Assembly: GCA_948560485.1 (NCBI GenBank) | Contig: CAOXUF010000053.1 | Span: forward strand, 1-6,052 | Length of the DNA stretch: 6,052 nucleotides | Source: an uncultured Eubacterium sp. | Lineage (GTDB): Bacteria; Bacillota_A; Clostridia; Lachnospirales; Lachnospiraceae | Reading direction: 5' to 3' | Shown here: piece by piece, positions 1 through 5,378 of the stretch | Position numbering within the stretch: the first letter of the stretch is position 1 | How the letters are laid out: the number at the start of each line of letters is the position of its first letter | The notes under the pieces: generated by a model | The model's database searches: none | Seen by the model: the letters and a program-made list of their open reading frames with translations, nothing else | Told to the model about the DNA's origin: nothing | Program-made: the position numbers and the translations under genes

Positions 1-12
1 GTGGAATAATAT

Positions 13-59
13 AAAATGGTTTTAATGTTACAGTTTTGTAGCAGTTAAAACCATTTTTT
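13..59. terminator. Bidirectional intrinsic terminator
   Basis: A perfect 13-bp inverted repeat pairs 13-25 (AAAATGGTTTTAA) with 45-57, around a 19-base loop. On the plus strand the right arm runs into six T (54-59), suited to ending a gene left of the window. On the minus strand the hairpin is followed by TTTT and an A/T-rich stretch, suited to ending the corA transcript, whose stop codon lies inside the stem. The stem is A/T-rich and the loop is long, so its efficiency is uncertain. Confidence 0.65.
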
Positions 60-944
60 GCGTTTGAATACAATACACATAACGATAACTAACAGGCAGC
101 TTAGAACAAAAATAAGAGGGTATCCGTATTTCCAATCAAGCTCAGGCATATGTTCAAAGTTCATACCATACCAGCCGGCAATCAGGGTCAGAGGCATAAA
201 TAAAGTAGTTACAATTGTCAGGAATTTCATAATAATATTCTGGTGGACATCAAGCTGTTGTTGATATATATCACGTATCTGCGATGTATATTCCCATATC
301 TGTTCAGATTCATGACCATAAAGAGTAATTTTACGAATAAGTATATTAAATAATTGTTTTGTTTCTTTATCCAGAAGATTCTGTGTGTCATCTATTAAAT
401 CTCCACAAATTCCTTCAATTTGAACATAGTAGTGATGTAACTTGAGAGTACGGCTGCGGTAACTGGTGATTTCCCGAATCTGGTCCATTTTCTTCTCATT
501 TAATACATTTAATTCCAGTTGAATTAAATTTTGTTGCAAACTGTTAATTTTTTCTAAATCTTTGGACATAATAAAATCAAGGAGATAATATAGTGCTGTG
601 CCGCTGGATGTAATATGATCCAAATGAACTTCAAGCATTTTTTCAAAGAAATGTGCTACAAATTCATCACGATCTATAAATATTACATATTCCTCTGTGT
701 AAATAAAACAAATAATAGAACGTTCCGCTACGAGTATTTCAGGAATGTTTATAAATCCATAGATAAAGCCCTGGAAGCTTTCTATTTTAGAAAAATGAAA
801 GTCCATAAAAAGCAGAGGAATTTTTGGAATATAGTAATTGATAATATCATAATGATTTGCCTTATTGGCAGGAATAATTGCCACGAAATCTTCATCTGGT
901 TTTGTATCAAGGGCATTTTCTAAATCATCAATTGCAAAAAACAT
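45..944 (-). CDS. corA: CorA-family divalent metal ion transporter
   Basis: This is an inner-membrane channel-type transporter of the CorA (Mg2+/Co2+/Ni2+) family, 299 residues long. The C-terminus carries the family signature: a first membrane helix at about residues 240-257, the GMN selectivity-filter motif at 260-262 (YGMNF), a short external loop with MPEL (266-269), a second helix at about 275-293 and a basic cytoplasmic end (KRKKWF). The N-terminal two thirds is the soluble domain plus long charged helices (roughly 130-240) that form the pentamer's funnel. The reading frame extends 19 codons further upstream, but I place the start at 944 because an AGGAG sequence sits 7 bases before that ATG, whereas the longer form has no such site and adds an atypical N-terminus. 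The gene stands alone, is divergent from pncC and ends in the hairpin at 13-57. The family assignment is firm. The transported ion is not readable from sequence, and the CorA-like family also includes efflux and zinc-transporting members. Confidence 0.92.
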   Translation of the reverse strand: MFFAIDDLENALDTKPDEDFVAIIPANKANHYDIINYYIPKIPLLFMDFHFSKIESFQGFIYGFINIPEILVAERSIICFIYTEEYVIFIDRDEFVAHFFEKMLEVHLDHITSSGTALYYLLDFIMSKDLEKINSLQQNLIQLELNVLNEKKMDQIREITSYRSRTLKLHHYYVQIEGICGDLIDDTQNLLDKETKQLFNILIRKITLYGHESEQIWEYTSQIRDIYQQQLDVHQNIIMKFLTIVTTLFMPLTLIAGWYGMNFEHMPELDWKYGYPLIFVLSCLLVIVMCIVFKRKKWF

Positions 945-990
945 GGTACTTCTCCTATTAATTATATTGATAGAATGGATGAAAATTAGG

Positions 991-1019
991 TTTTTAAACA
1001 TAGAAAAATAAGGTATAAT
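991..1019 (+). promoter_or_regulatory. Possible pncC promoter
   Basis: A perfect TATAAT (1014-1019) lies 30 bases before the pncC start in the A/T-rich gap between divergent genes. The matching -35 region is poor: TTTTTA at 991-996 with 17-base spacing, or TTTAAA at 993-998 with 15. The call rests mainly on the -10 box and its position. I found no convincing promoter for the divergent corA gene; the TATAAT on the minus strand at 966-961 is too close to the corA ribosome binding site. Confidence 0.35.
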
Positions 1020-1049
1020 AAAAAATAAGTATATGGGAGCGATGTTATT

Positions 1050-1520
1050 ATGAGCAGACAGGAAAGATTAGTAGAGATTTTAATAGAAAAGGGCTTCACC
1101 ATTTCTTTTGCCGAAAGCTGCACAGGGGGAAAGATGGCAGCAGCAGTTGTTGATGTGGCAGATGCGTCAAAGGTGCTTAACGCCAGCTTTGTTACTTACT
1201 CCAATGAGGCAAAGATGAAGTATCTTAATGTACAGAGTGATACTCTTGAAAATTTCGGTGCAGTCAGCGAGCAGACAGCGAAAGAGATGGCAGAAGGTAT
1301 CGCAAAAGCAAACAATGCGGATATAGGTGTTGGAATTACAGGAATTGCCGGACCGGGTGGTGGAACTGATGAAAAACCGGTGGGAACAGTATGCTTTGGA
1401 TATTGTATACAGGGCAGGACATTGACAGAAACGGTACATTTTGGTGACTTAGGACGCAATATAGTCAGGGACAGAAGCGTTGGTCATGTGTTAGATACTC
1501 TTATAAATAAATTGAACTAA
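1050..1520 (+). CDS. pncC: Nicotinamide-nucleotide amidase (CinA C-terminal domain protein)
   Basis: The enzyme hydrolyses nicotinamide mononucleotide to nicotinic acid mononucleotide and ammonia, recycling the NMN produced by DNA ligase back into NAD synthesis; it is cytoplasmic. At 156 residues the protein is the stand-alone C-terminal domain, without the N-terminal MoaB/MogA-like domain of full CinA. Family motifs appear in order: AESCTGG at 21-27 with the expected catalytic Ser23, the SNEAK stretch at 51-55, GAVSE at 70-74, the glycine-rich ITGIAGPGGG at 96-105, and EKPVGTV at 108-114. A conserved-type Arg near the C-terminus (about 137-142) also fits. The start ATG has GGGAG (1035-1039) ten bases upstream. 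The gene is divergent from corA, and metA follows after 59 bases with its own likely promoter. Members of this domain family are often labelled competence/damage-inducible protein CinA; the amidase activity is the better-supported role. Confidence 0.93.
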   Translation: MSRQERLVEILIEKGFTISFAESCTGGKMAAAVVDVADASKVLNASFVTYSNEAKMKYLNVQSDTLENFGAVSEQTAKEMAEGIAKANNADIGVGITGIAGPGGGTDEKPVGTVCFGYCIQGRTLTETVHFGDLGRNIVRDRSVGHVLDTLINKLN

Positions 1521-1540
1521 TATACTGATTATGATAAAAT
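1512..1540 (+). promoter_or_regulatory. Probable metA promoter
   Basis: TTGAAC (1512-1517; 4 of 6 to the -35 consensus) and TAAAAT (1535-1540; 5 of 6 to the -10 consensus) are separated by exactly 17 bases. They overlap the last codons and stop of pncC. Transcription would start near 1547, giving a leader of about 33 bases, too short to hold a SAM riboswitch or T-box. This suggests that metA and the genes after it can be transcribed independently of pncC. It is a consensus match only. Confidence 0.42.
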
Positions 1541-1579
1541 GAAATTTACGAATTAATTAAAGAAGATGAGGACATTAAT

Positions 1580-2506
1580 ATGCCGATTAAAGTAAAACAG
1601 AATTTACCAGCAAGAGATATTTTAGAAAATGAAAATATATTTGTTATGACGGAGAACCGTGCGATGACTCAGGATATCCGTCCGCTGAGAGTTCTGGTAT
1701 TGAATCTGATGCCTACGAAAATTGTCACAGAGACCCAGATTCTCAGAAAGTTATCCAATACACCACTACAGATTGAGGTTGAGTTTCTGCAGACAGCTAC
1801 ATATAAATCCCAACATACGGATGTCAGCCATATGGAAGAGTTTTATAAAACTTTTGAAGAGATTAAGGACCATTATTTCGACGGGTTGATTATTACCGGG
1901 GCACCTCTTGATTTTGTTGATTATGAGGATGTGAATTATTGGGACGAAGTATGTATGATTATGGAATGGTCAAAGAAGCATGTGCACTGTACGTTCCATT
2001 TGTGCTGGGGAGCATATGCAGGGCTGTATTATCATTATGGTATCAGAAAGAGAGACCGCATACCTAAATTATCAGGAATATACAGTCACAGAATTTTAAA
2101 TAGAAAGTCTCCTTTATTCCGGGGGTTTGATGATATCTTTTATGCTCCACATTCCAGAGCAACAGAGATTACAAAAGAACAGATATTAGAGTGTCCAAAG
2201 CTGGAACTCATGGCAGAGTCCGAGGAAGCAGGTGTAGCGATTGTAAAATCAGAGGATAGCAGACAGTTATTTGTTTTCTGTCATTCAGAATATGATGCAG
2301 ATACATTGAAGTTAGAATATGAAAGGGATGCGGAAAAAGGAATGAATCCGCAGGTTCCTGTGAATTATTTTCCGGGAGATGACCCTTCAAAACAACCGGT
2401 TGTTAATTGGAGAGCAGCAGGGCAGCTCCTTTGGACTAACTGGATAAACTATTATGTTTATCAGACAACCCCGTATGATATCAATGAGGTAGAAAACGAG
2501 AGCTGA
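1580..2506 (+). CDS. metA: Homoserine O-acyltransferase (MetA; probably O-acetyltransferase)
   Basis: MetA transfers an acyl group from acyl-CoA to the hydroxyl of L-homoserine, the first committed step of methionine synthesis, in the cytoplasm. The 308-residue length and colinearity with the family are near perfect. Features include the N-terminal MPIKV start, LNLMP at 41-45, the GAPL stretch at 107-110, the nucleophile Cys142 in the HLCWGA motif (140-145), the catalytic His235 and Glu237 in CHSEYD, and the C-terminal VYQTTPYD (293-300). Residue 111, known in the family to set acyl-CoA choice (Gly for succinyl-CoA in E. coli, Glu for acetyl-CoA in Bacillus cereus), is Asp here. I infer acetyl-CoA use because Asp is acidic like Glu, but this is not certain. 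The residue before His235 is Cys where Gly is usual. GAGGA (1568-1572) lies 7 bases before the ATG. No SAM riboswitch or T-box fits in the 59-base gap, so control at the RNA level is not evident. degV follows after 27 bases. Confidence 0.95.
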   Translation: MPIKVKQNLPARDILENENIFVMTENRAMTQDIRPLRVLVLNLMPTKIVTETQILRKLSNTPLQIEVEFLQTATYKSQHTDVSHMEEFYKTFEEIKDHYFDGLIITGAPLDFVDYEDVNYWDEVCMIMEWSKKHVHCTFHLCWGAYAGLYYHYGIRKRDRIPKLSGIYSHRILNRKSPLFRGFDDIFYAPHSRATEITKEQILECPKLELMAESEEAGVAIVKSEDSRQLFVFCHSEYDADTLKLEYERDAEKGMNPQVPVNYFPGDDPSKQPVVNWRAAGQLLWTNWINYYVYQTTPYDINEVENES

Positions 2507-2533
2507 GGGTAATAACAGTTTTGGAGGCGAAAG

Positions 2534-3526
2534 ATGATTAAGATTATTGCAGACAGTACGAGTGATTTATCAGATGACATTTTAAAAAGATATGATATTG
2601 ATGTGCTGCCATTATACATACATTTAGGAGAAAATGAATATAAAGATAAACTTGAGATAAAATCAGAAGATATATATGAATGGTCAGATAAGAATAACGC
2701 TACACCAAAAACGTCAGCACCATCTATAGAGGATGTGGTAAAGGCAATCAAACCATATGCGGACCAGGGTGATGATGTCATTATGTTTGCAATTTCAGAG
2801 GATATGTCTACAACTGCAAATGTTATGAGGCTGGCAGCAGCGGAGATTGATTATGAAGAGCATGTTTATGTGATTGACTCGGCAAACTTATCTACAGGTA
2901 TTGGACATTTGGTAATCGAAGCGGCGATTATGGTTCGAAAACAAATGTCTGCAAAAGAAATTGTTAGCTCTATTGAAGCTTTAAAGCCATATGTAAGGGC
3001 AAGTTTTGTGGTAGATACTTTAACATATTTACATAGAGGAGGCAGATGTTCATCTACCGCAGCATTAGTGGGAAGCCTTCTCAAACTAAAACCACGCATT
3101 GTCGTAAACAGCGGCAGAATGGAAGCAGACAAAAAATATCGCGGCAATTTGAAAAAAGTCATTCTTCAGTATGTAAAAGATTTGGAAAAAGAGTTAATGC
3201 ATGCAAAAAAGGACAGAGTGTTTATAACACATTCCGGATGTGATAGAGAAATCGTAGAAAGTGTAAAAGAATATTTAGAAGGACTTGGACATTTTCATTC
3301 GATTATAGAGACAAGAGCAGGCAGTGTGATTTCCAGTCATTGTGGACCTGGAACATTAGGTGTTTTGTTTATTACCGGAGGAGATTCTTTTGGTCCTTAT
3401 GATAAACAGTTCGATTTTAACAATAATGGTGTAATGGAAGAGGAAGAAAAAGCTGCAGAGGCGGCATATATCAGACATCTTGTTGAAAAAGAAAAGGACG
3501 GGGAGAATGAGGAGGTATCAGATTGA
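2534..3526 (+). CDS. DegV family protein with C-terminal extension (fatty-acid-binding, FakB-like)
   Basis: DegV-family proteins bind a fatty acid in a buried pocket. Characterised members (FakB) present it to the FakA kinase for phosphorylation before phospholipid synthesis. The 330-residue protein shows the family pattern: DSTSD near the N-terminus (7-11), the TSAPS segment (60-64), DSANLSTGIG (115-124), the hallmark YLHRGGR (165-171), followed by the SLLKLKP segment (181-187), and SHCGPGTLGV near 268-277. The usual SSGLSGT-like element is altered to SEDMSTT (88-94). The family normally ends around residue 280. Here a charged tail of nearly 50 residues follows, containing an EF-hand-like loop at 294-305 (D-F-N-N-N-G, with Glu at loop position 12). 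GGAGG (2523-2527) lies 6 bases before the ATG. The short gap after metA and the 4-base overlap with the next gene point to a common transcript. No fakA-like gene is in the window, so the partner and the bound lipid are not known from context. Confidence 0.9.
   Translation: MIKIIADSTSDLSDDILKRYDIDVLPLYIHLGENEYKDKLEIKSEDIYEWSDKNNATPKTSAPSIEDVVKAIKPYADQGDDVIMFAISEDMSTTANVMRLAAAEIDYEEHVYVIDSANLSTGIGHLVIEAAIMVRKQMSAKEIVSSIEALKPYVRASFVVDTLTYLHRGGRCSSTAALVGSLLKLKPRIVVNSGRMEADKKYRGNLKKVILQYVKDLEKELMHAKKDRVFITHSGCDREIVESVKEYLEGLGHFHSIIETRAGSVISSHCGPGTLGVLFITGGDSFGPYDKQFDFNNNGVMEEEEKAAEAAYIRHLVEKEKDGENEEVSD
3510..3516 (+). promoter_or_regulatory. Strong Shine-Dalgarno site setting a TTG start
   Basis: AGGAGGT, a full match to the anti-Shine-Dalgarno consensus, sits inside the last degV codons, 6 bases before the TTG at 3523. 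It is the main reason to accept the downstream small reading frame as a real, translationally coupled gene with a TTG start. Confidence 0.75.
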
Positions 3527-3717
3527 CGACAAACAAGAATAAAAAGTATAACCATATAATAATCAGCTTTGCCACGATGTTGATTGTAATGTGTCTTGTA
3601 TTTATTGCAATGCTATTAAAGGCGGCAACGGAAAGAAGTTTTTTAGTTGTGTTTGTAGTAGCGTTCGCAGTCGCAATTGCAATTATATTTTTTACGGCAA
3701 AGGATATGCTGAGATAA
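3523..3717 (+). CDS. Small two-helix membrane protein of unknown function
   Basis: I do not recognise this 64-residue protein. It has a short basic N-terminus (NKNKK at 4-8), a hydrophobic helix at about 11-32, a six-residue turn (KAATER, 33-38), a second hydrophobic helix at about 39-58 and a charged end (AKDMLR). Two membrane helices in a hairpin with both ends in the cytoplasm is the likely topology by the positive-inside rule. It starts with TTG, overlaps the degV stop codon by 4 bases (TTGA) and is preceded by a perfect AGGAGGT. Coupled translation with degV is therefore likely, and a role linked to DegV or the membrane lipid supply is a guess from position only. No in-frame ATG lies before residue 19, so the TTG is needed to keep the first helix. 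Confidence 0.75.
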   Translation: MTTNKNKKYNHIIISFATMLIVMCLVFIAMLLKAATERSFLVVFVVAFAVAIAIIFFTAKDMLR

Positions 3718-3732
3718 TTAGCCATAATAGGA

Positions 3733-3760
3733 TTGAATAAAAGTGAACAACGTTTAAAAT
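3733..3760 (+). promoter_or_regulatory. Possible promoter upstream of carD-like gene
   Basis: TTGAAT (3733-3738) and TAAAAT (3755-3760) are spaced by 16 bases, just after the small membrane-protein gene. If used, the transcript would start near 3767 and carry the hairpin at 3779-3801 in a leader of about 125 bases before the carD-like gene. The region is very A/T-rich, so chance matches are likely. Confidence 0.28.
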
Positions 3761-3778
3761 TTTACAGTTGAGATAATC

Positions 3779-3804
3779 ATATACAGGAAAATCTTGTATA
3801 TTTT
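3779..3804 (+). terminator. Weak hairpin, possible terminator of the metA-degV unit
   Basis: Positions 3779-3787 pair with 3793-3801 in a 9-bp stem with one G-U pair and a 5-base loop, followed by only four T. The stem is A/T-rich, so this is a weak terminator candidate. It lies 62 bases after the small membrane-protein gene and 88 before the carD-like gene, and could also be a leader structure. Confidence 0.35.
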
Positions 3805-3877
3805 GCCTATAACATTTATTTCATAAAAGTAGTAAAATTATATAGGGAAAGAAAATATTTACATAATATATAGAAAT

Positions 3878-3884
3878 AGAGGTG
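3878..3884 (+). promoter_or_regulatory. Ribosome binding site supporting TTG start
   Basis: AGAGGTG lies 7 bases before the TTG at 3892 and decides the start of the carD-like gene. Starting at the first in-frame ATG (residue 41) would remove most of the polymerase-interaction domain. Confidence 0.65.
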
Positions 3885-3891
3885 TTATAAA

Positions 3892-4395
3892 TTGTTTAAA
3901 ATTGGAGACTATATTGTTCATGGAAGAAATGGTGTTTGTAAAGTGGTAGATATTACCCATATTGATATATCCGGAGCAGATAAAAATCAACTATATTATA
4001 CATTAGTTCCAATGAAATCGGAGGAAAGTAAGATTTTTTATCCGGTTGACAGCAACAGAGTTGTTATGCGGGCAGTTGTCTCTGAGAAAGAAGCAAAGGA
4101 TATTGTATCAGGAATAAAAGATATTGAACCGATGTGGATTGACAATGACAGACAACGTGAAGAAAAGTACAAAGAGGCAATCAGTTCCTGTGACTGTCAG
4201 CAGTTAATTTGTATCATTAAAACATTATATGCCAGAAATGAAGAGAGAATCGCACAGGGAAAACGAATAACTTATGTAGATGACAGATATTTAAAAGAAG
4301 CACAACAAAATCTGCACGATGAATTTTCGATTGCGTTAGGGATAGAGCCATCGGAAGTAGAAAAATATATTACAGAGTATATAAAGAATGCTTAG
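3892..4395 (+). CDS. CarD/CdnL-like transcriptional regulator
   Basis: CarD-family proteins bind the RNA polymerase beta subunit through an N-terminal Tudor-like domain and stabilise the open promoter complex with a helical C-terminal domain. This 167-residue protein fits. Residues 1-60 carry the beta-rich interaction domain (F-K-I-G-D at 2-6, VHGRNGVCKV at 9-18, YPVDSN at 50-55). From about 65 it is helical, with Trp82 in the position where the mycobacterial protein has its minor-groove wedge Trp (my alignment by eye: W, then R/E-rich, then a CDC turn and a LYARNEER helix). Cys100, Cys102 and Cys107 cluster at the helical turn. The start is TTG: AGAGGTG (3878-3884) lies 7 bases upstream, the conserved GDYIVHG begins at residue 5, and the next in-frame ATG is at residue 41, inside the domain. 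It appears to be a single-gene unit ending at the terminator at 4460. It could be a paralogue used in specific conditions rather than the main housekeeping copy. Confidence 0.88.
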   Translation: MFKIGDYIVHGRNGVCKVVDITHIDISGADKNQLYYTLVPMKSEESKIFYPVDSNRVVMRAVVSEKEAKDIVSGIKDIEPMWIDNDRQREEKYKEAISSCDCQQLICIIKTLYARNEERIAQGKRITYVDDRYLKEAQQNLHDEFSIALGIEPSEVEKYITEYIKNA

Positions 4396-4459
4396 ACAAT
4401 GAATACGAGAAGATTTTAAAAAAGTTTTGTTGTATTAGTTGTACTATATACTAAGAGTA

Positions 4460-4505
4460 AAACAGCCGCGAAATTTAAAGAACAAATTTCTAAGGCTGTT
4501 TTTTT
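4460..4505 (+). terminator. Intrinsic terminator after carD-like gene
   Basis: A two-part stem pairs AAACAGCC (4460-4467) with GGCTGTTT (4494-4501), and GAAATTT (4470-4476) with AAATTTC (4484-4490), around a 7-base loop with a small asymmetric internal bulge. It runs into seven T (4499-4505). It lies 65 bases past the stop of the carD-like gene and separates it from the next promoter. This is the clearest terminator in the window. Confidence 0.88.
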
Positions 4506-4541
4506 CTTAATATGCTTTGTTTGTTAGTTGTCGAATTGTGC

Positions 4542-4571
4542 TTGCCAAGATGATAAACATTGAATTATAAT
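4542..4571 (+). promoter_or_regulatory. Promoter of zinc-ribbon protein gene
   Basis: TTGCCA (4542-4547; 5 of 6 to consensus) and a perfect TATAAT (4566-4571) are spaced by 18 bases, shortly after a terminator. Transcription would begin near 4578, leaving a leader of roughly 80 bases. The leader holds a small inverted repeat, GTTAT (4621-4625) with ATAAC (4630-4634), just before the ribosome binding site. This is the best sigma-A-type promoter in the window. Confidence 0.62.
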
Positions 4572-4660
4572 GTGGAGTGTGAGATAAAATAAAAGTAATT
4601 AACGTTATATTTATATACAGGTTATGCATATAACATAGAGAAGAATAAGGAGGATGCAAA

Positions 4661-5368
4661 ATGTTTTGTAAAAAATGTGGAAAGTACATTCAGCCGGAAG
4701 AGAAGATATGTCCTTATTGTGGAGAGGCAGTAGAGCAGATAAAGGAAGATTTGGGAGAAACGAAAATTATCGGAGACATAGACAGTGAAGAGAAATTAGT
4801 TGAGATTCCTGAAGAAATTGAATTTGTGGAAGAAGAATCATTTGATTTTCCTGAAGATATGAGTTCAGAAGAATTCGAATTTGAAGATGAAGAAGAGATG
4901 GCAGAGGAAGATGAGTTCTATGACGAGGATGAAGATGATTTTGTTGCAGGAAAGGCAGCTATAACCAATCAAAATAAAAAAATGAATATTATTGCGATTG
5001 CAGTTTCAGCAGGTATTATTATCATTATTGTGATTGCAGCTGTTGTACTATCAATGACCTTTGGAAGTCCTAATGAAGAGGAAACTACAACTGAGGAAAC
5101 TACGACAATCGAAGAAACCACAACAATGGATGATGACGACGATGAAGAAGATGTAACAGATGAGCCGGTTACAGTGGCTCCTCAGACTACGGTTGCAGAG
5201 ACAAAAGCTCCTGAAACAGAACCACCAACCACGAAGAAAAAGAAACCGGTAACTACAAAACCGACAGAAGCACCAACAGATGCTCCGACAGAACCGCCTA
5301 CAGAAGCACCAACCGAACCTCCAACAGAACCACAGGGAGATGCAGCGGATGACGGAGTTGAAGAGTAA
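4661..5368 (+). CDS. Zinc-ribbon, single-pass membrane protein with acidic linker and Thr/Pro-rich tail
   Basis: This is a 235-residue modular protein of unknown function. Residues 3-20 form a zinc ribbon with CKKC (3-6) and CPYC (17-20), each followed by Gly, as in the zinc_ribbon_2 class. Residues about 42-93 are a highly acidic, low-complexity linker of Glu, Asp and Phe. A single hydrophobic helix follows at about 108-131 after a basic NKK. Beyond it come Thr/Glu runs (ETTTEETTT and similar, 141-155), an Asp/Glu stretch (157-164), a KKKK patch (192-195) and six four-residue PTEP/PTEA/PTDA units (201-224). There is no signal peptide, so the zinc ribbon should face the cytoplasm and the Thr/Pro tail the cell wall; the tail has no LPXTG sorting motif. 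AAGGAGGA (4647-4654) lies 6 bases before the ATG. The next gene starts 10 bases after its stop, so they are probably one operon. Possible roles are sensing or scaffolding across the membrane, but nothing in the sequence proves this. Confidence 0.85.
   Translation: MFCKKCGKYIQPEEKICPYCGEAVEQIKEDLGETKIIGDIDSEEKLVEIPEEIEFVEEESFDFPEDMSSEEFEFEDEEEMAEEDEFYDEDEDDFVAGKAAITNQNKKMNIIAIAVSAGIIIIIVIAAVVLSMTFGSPNEEETTTEETTTIEETTTMDDDDDEEDVTDEPVTVAPQTTVAETKAPETEPPTTKKKKPVTTKPTEAPTDAPTEPPTEAPTEPPTEPQGDAADDGVEE
5261..5332 (+). repeat. Six 12-base tandem units encoding PTEP/PTEA/PTDA
   Basis: Six consecutive in-frame 12-base units encode PTEA, PTDA, PTEP, PTEA, PTEP and PTEP. The codons for the same residues vary between units (ACA/ACC, CCG/CCA/CCT, GCA/GCT), so the array is not freshly expanded, though copy number could still differ between strains. 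It makes a stiff, extended, probably surface-exposed stalk. Confidence 0.8.
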
Positions 5369-5378
5369 AGAGGCATTT

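Noticed and set aside
615..923. Plus-strand open frame opposite corA
   Set aside because: It is antisense to a firmly identified transporter gene, its protein is low-quality and basic, and it has no convincing ribosome binding site.
961..966. TATAAT on the minus strand as corA promoter
   Set aside because: Transcription would start at or inside the corA ribosome binding site (about 951-956), and no -35 box is at the right distance.
945..1001. Longer N-terminus for the CorA protein (19 extra residues)
   Set aside because: The upstream ATG has no ribosome binding site and the extension is atypical, while the ATG at 944 has AGGAG 7 bases upstream.
1521..1579. SAM riboswitch or T-box before metA
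   Set aside because: Only 59 bases separate pncC and metA and no suitable stem structure or specifier region is visible.
4427..4452. Promoter for a short RNA ending at the terminator at 4505
   Set aside because: TTGTTG and TATACT are only 14 bases apart and the transcript would be little more than the terminator hairpin itself.
5201..5332. CRISPR-like or non-coding repeat array
   Set aside because: The repeats are in frame, have a 12-base period without spacers and encode PTEP-type units inside a gene.
5182..5376. Minus-strand open frame rich in Gly, Ser and Val
   Set aside because: It is the mirror of the Thr/Pro repeat region; the repetitive composition comes from the codons of the sense gene.
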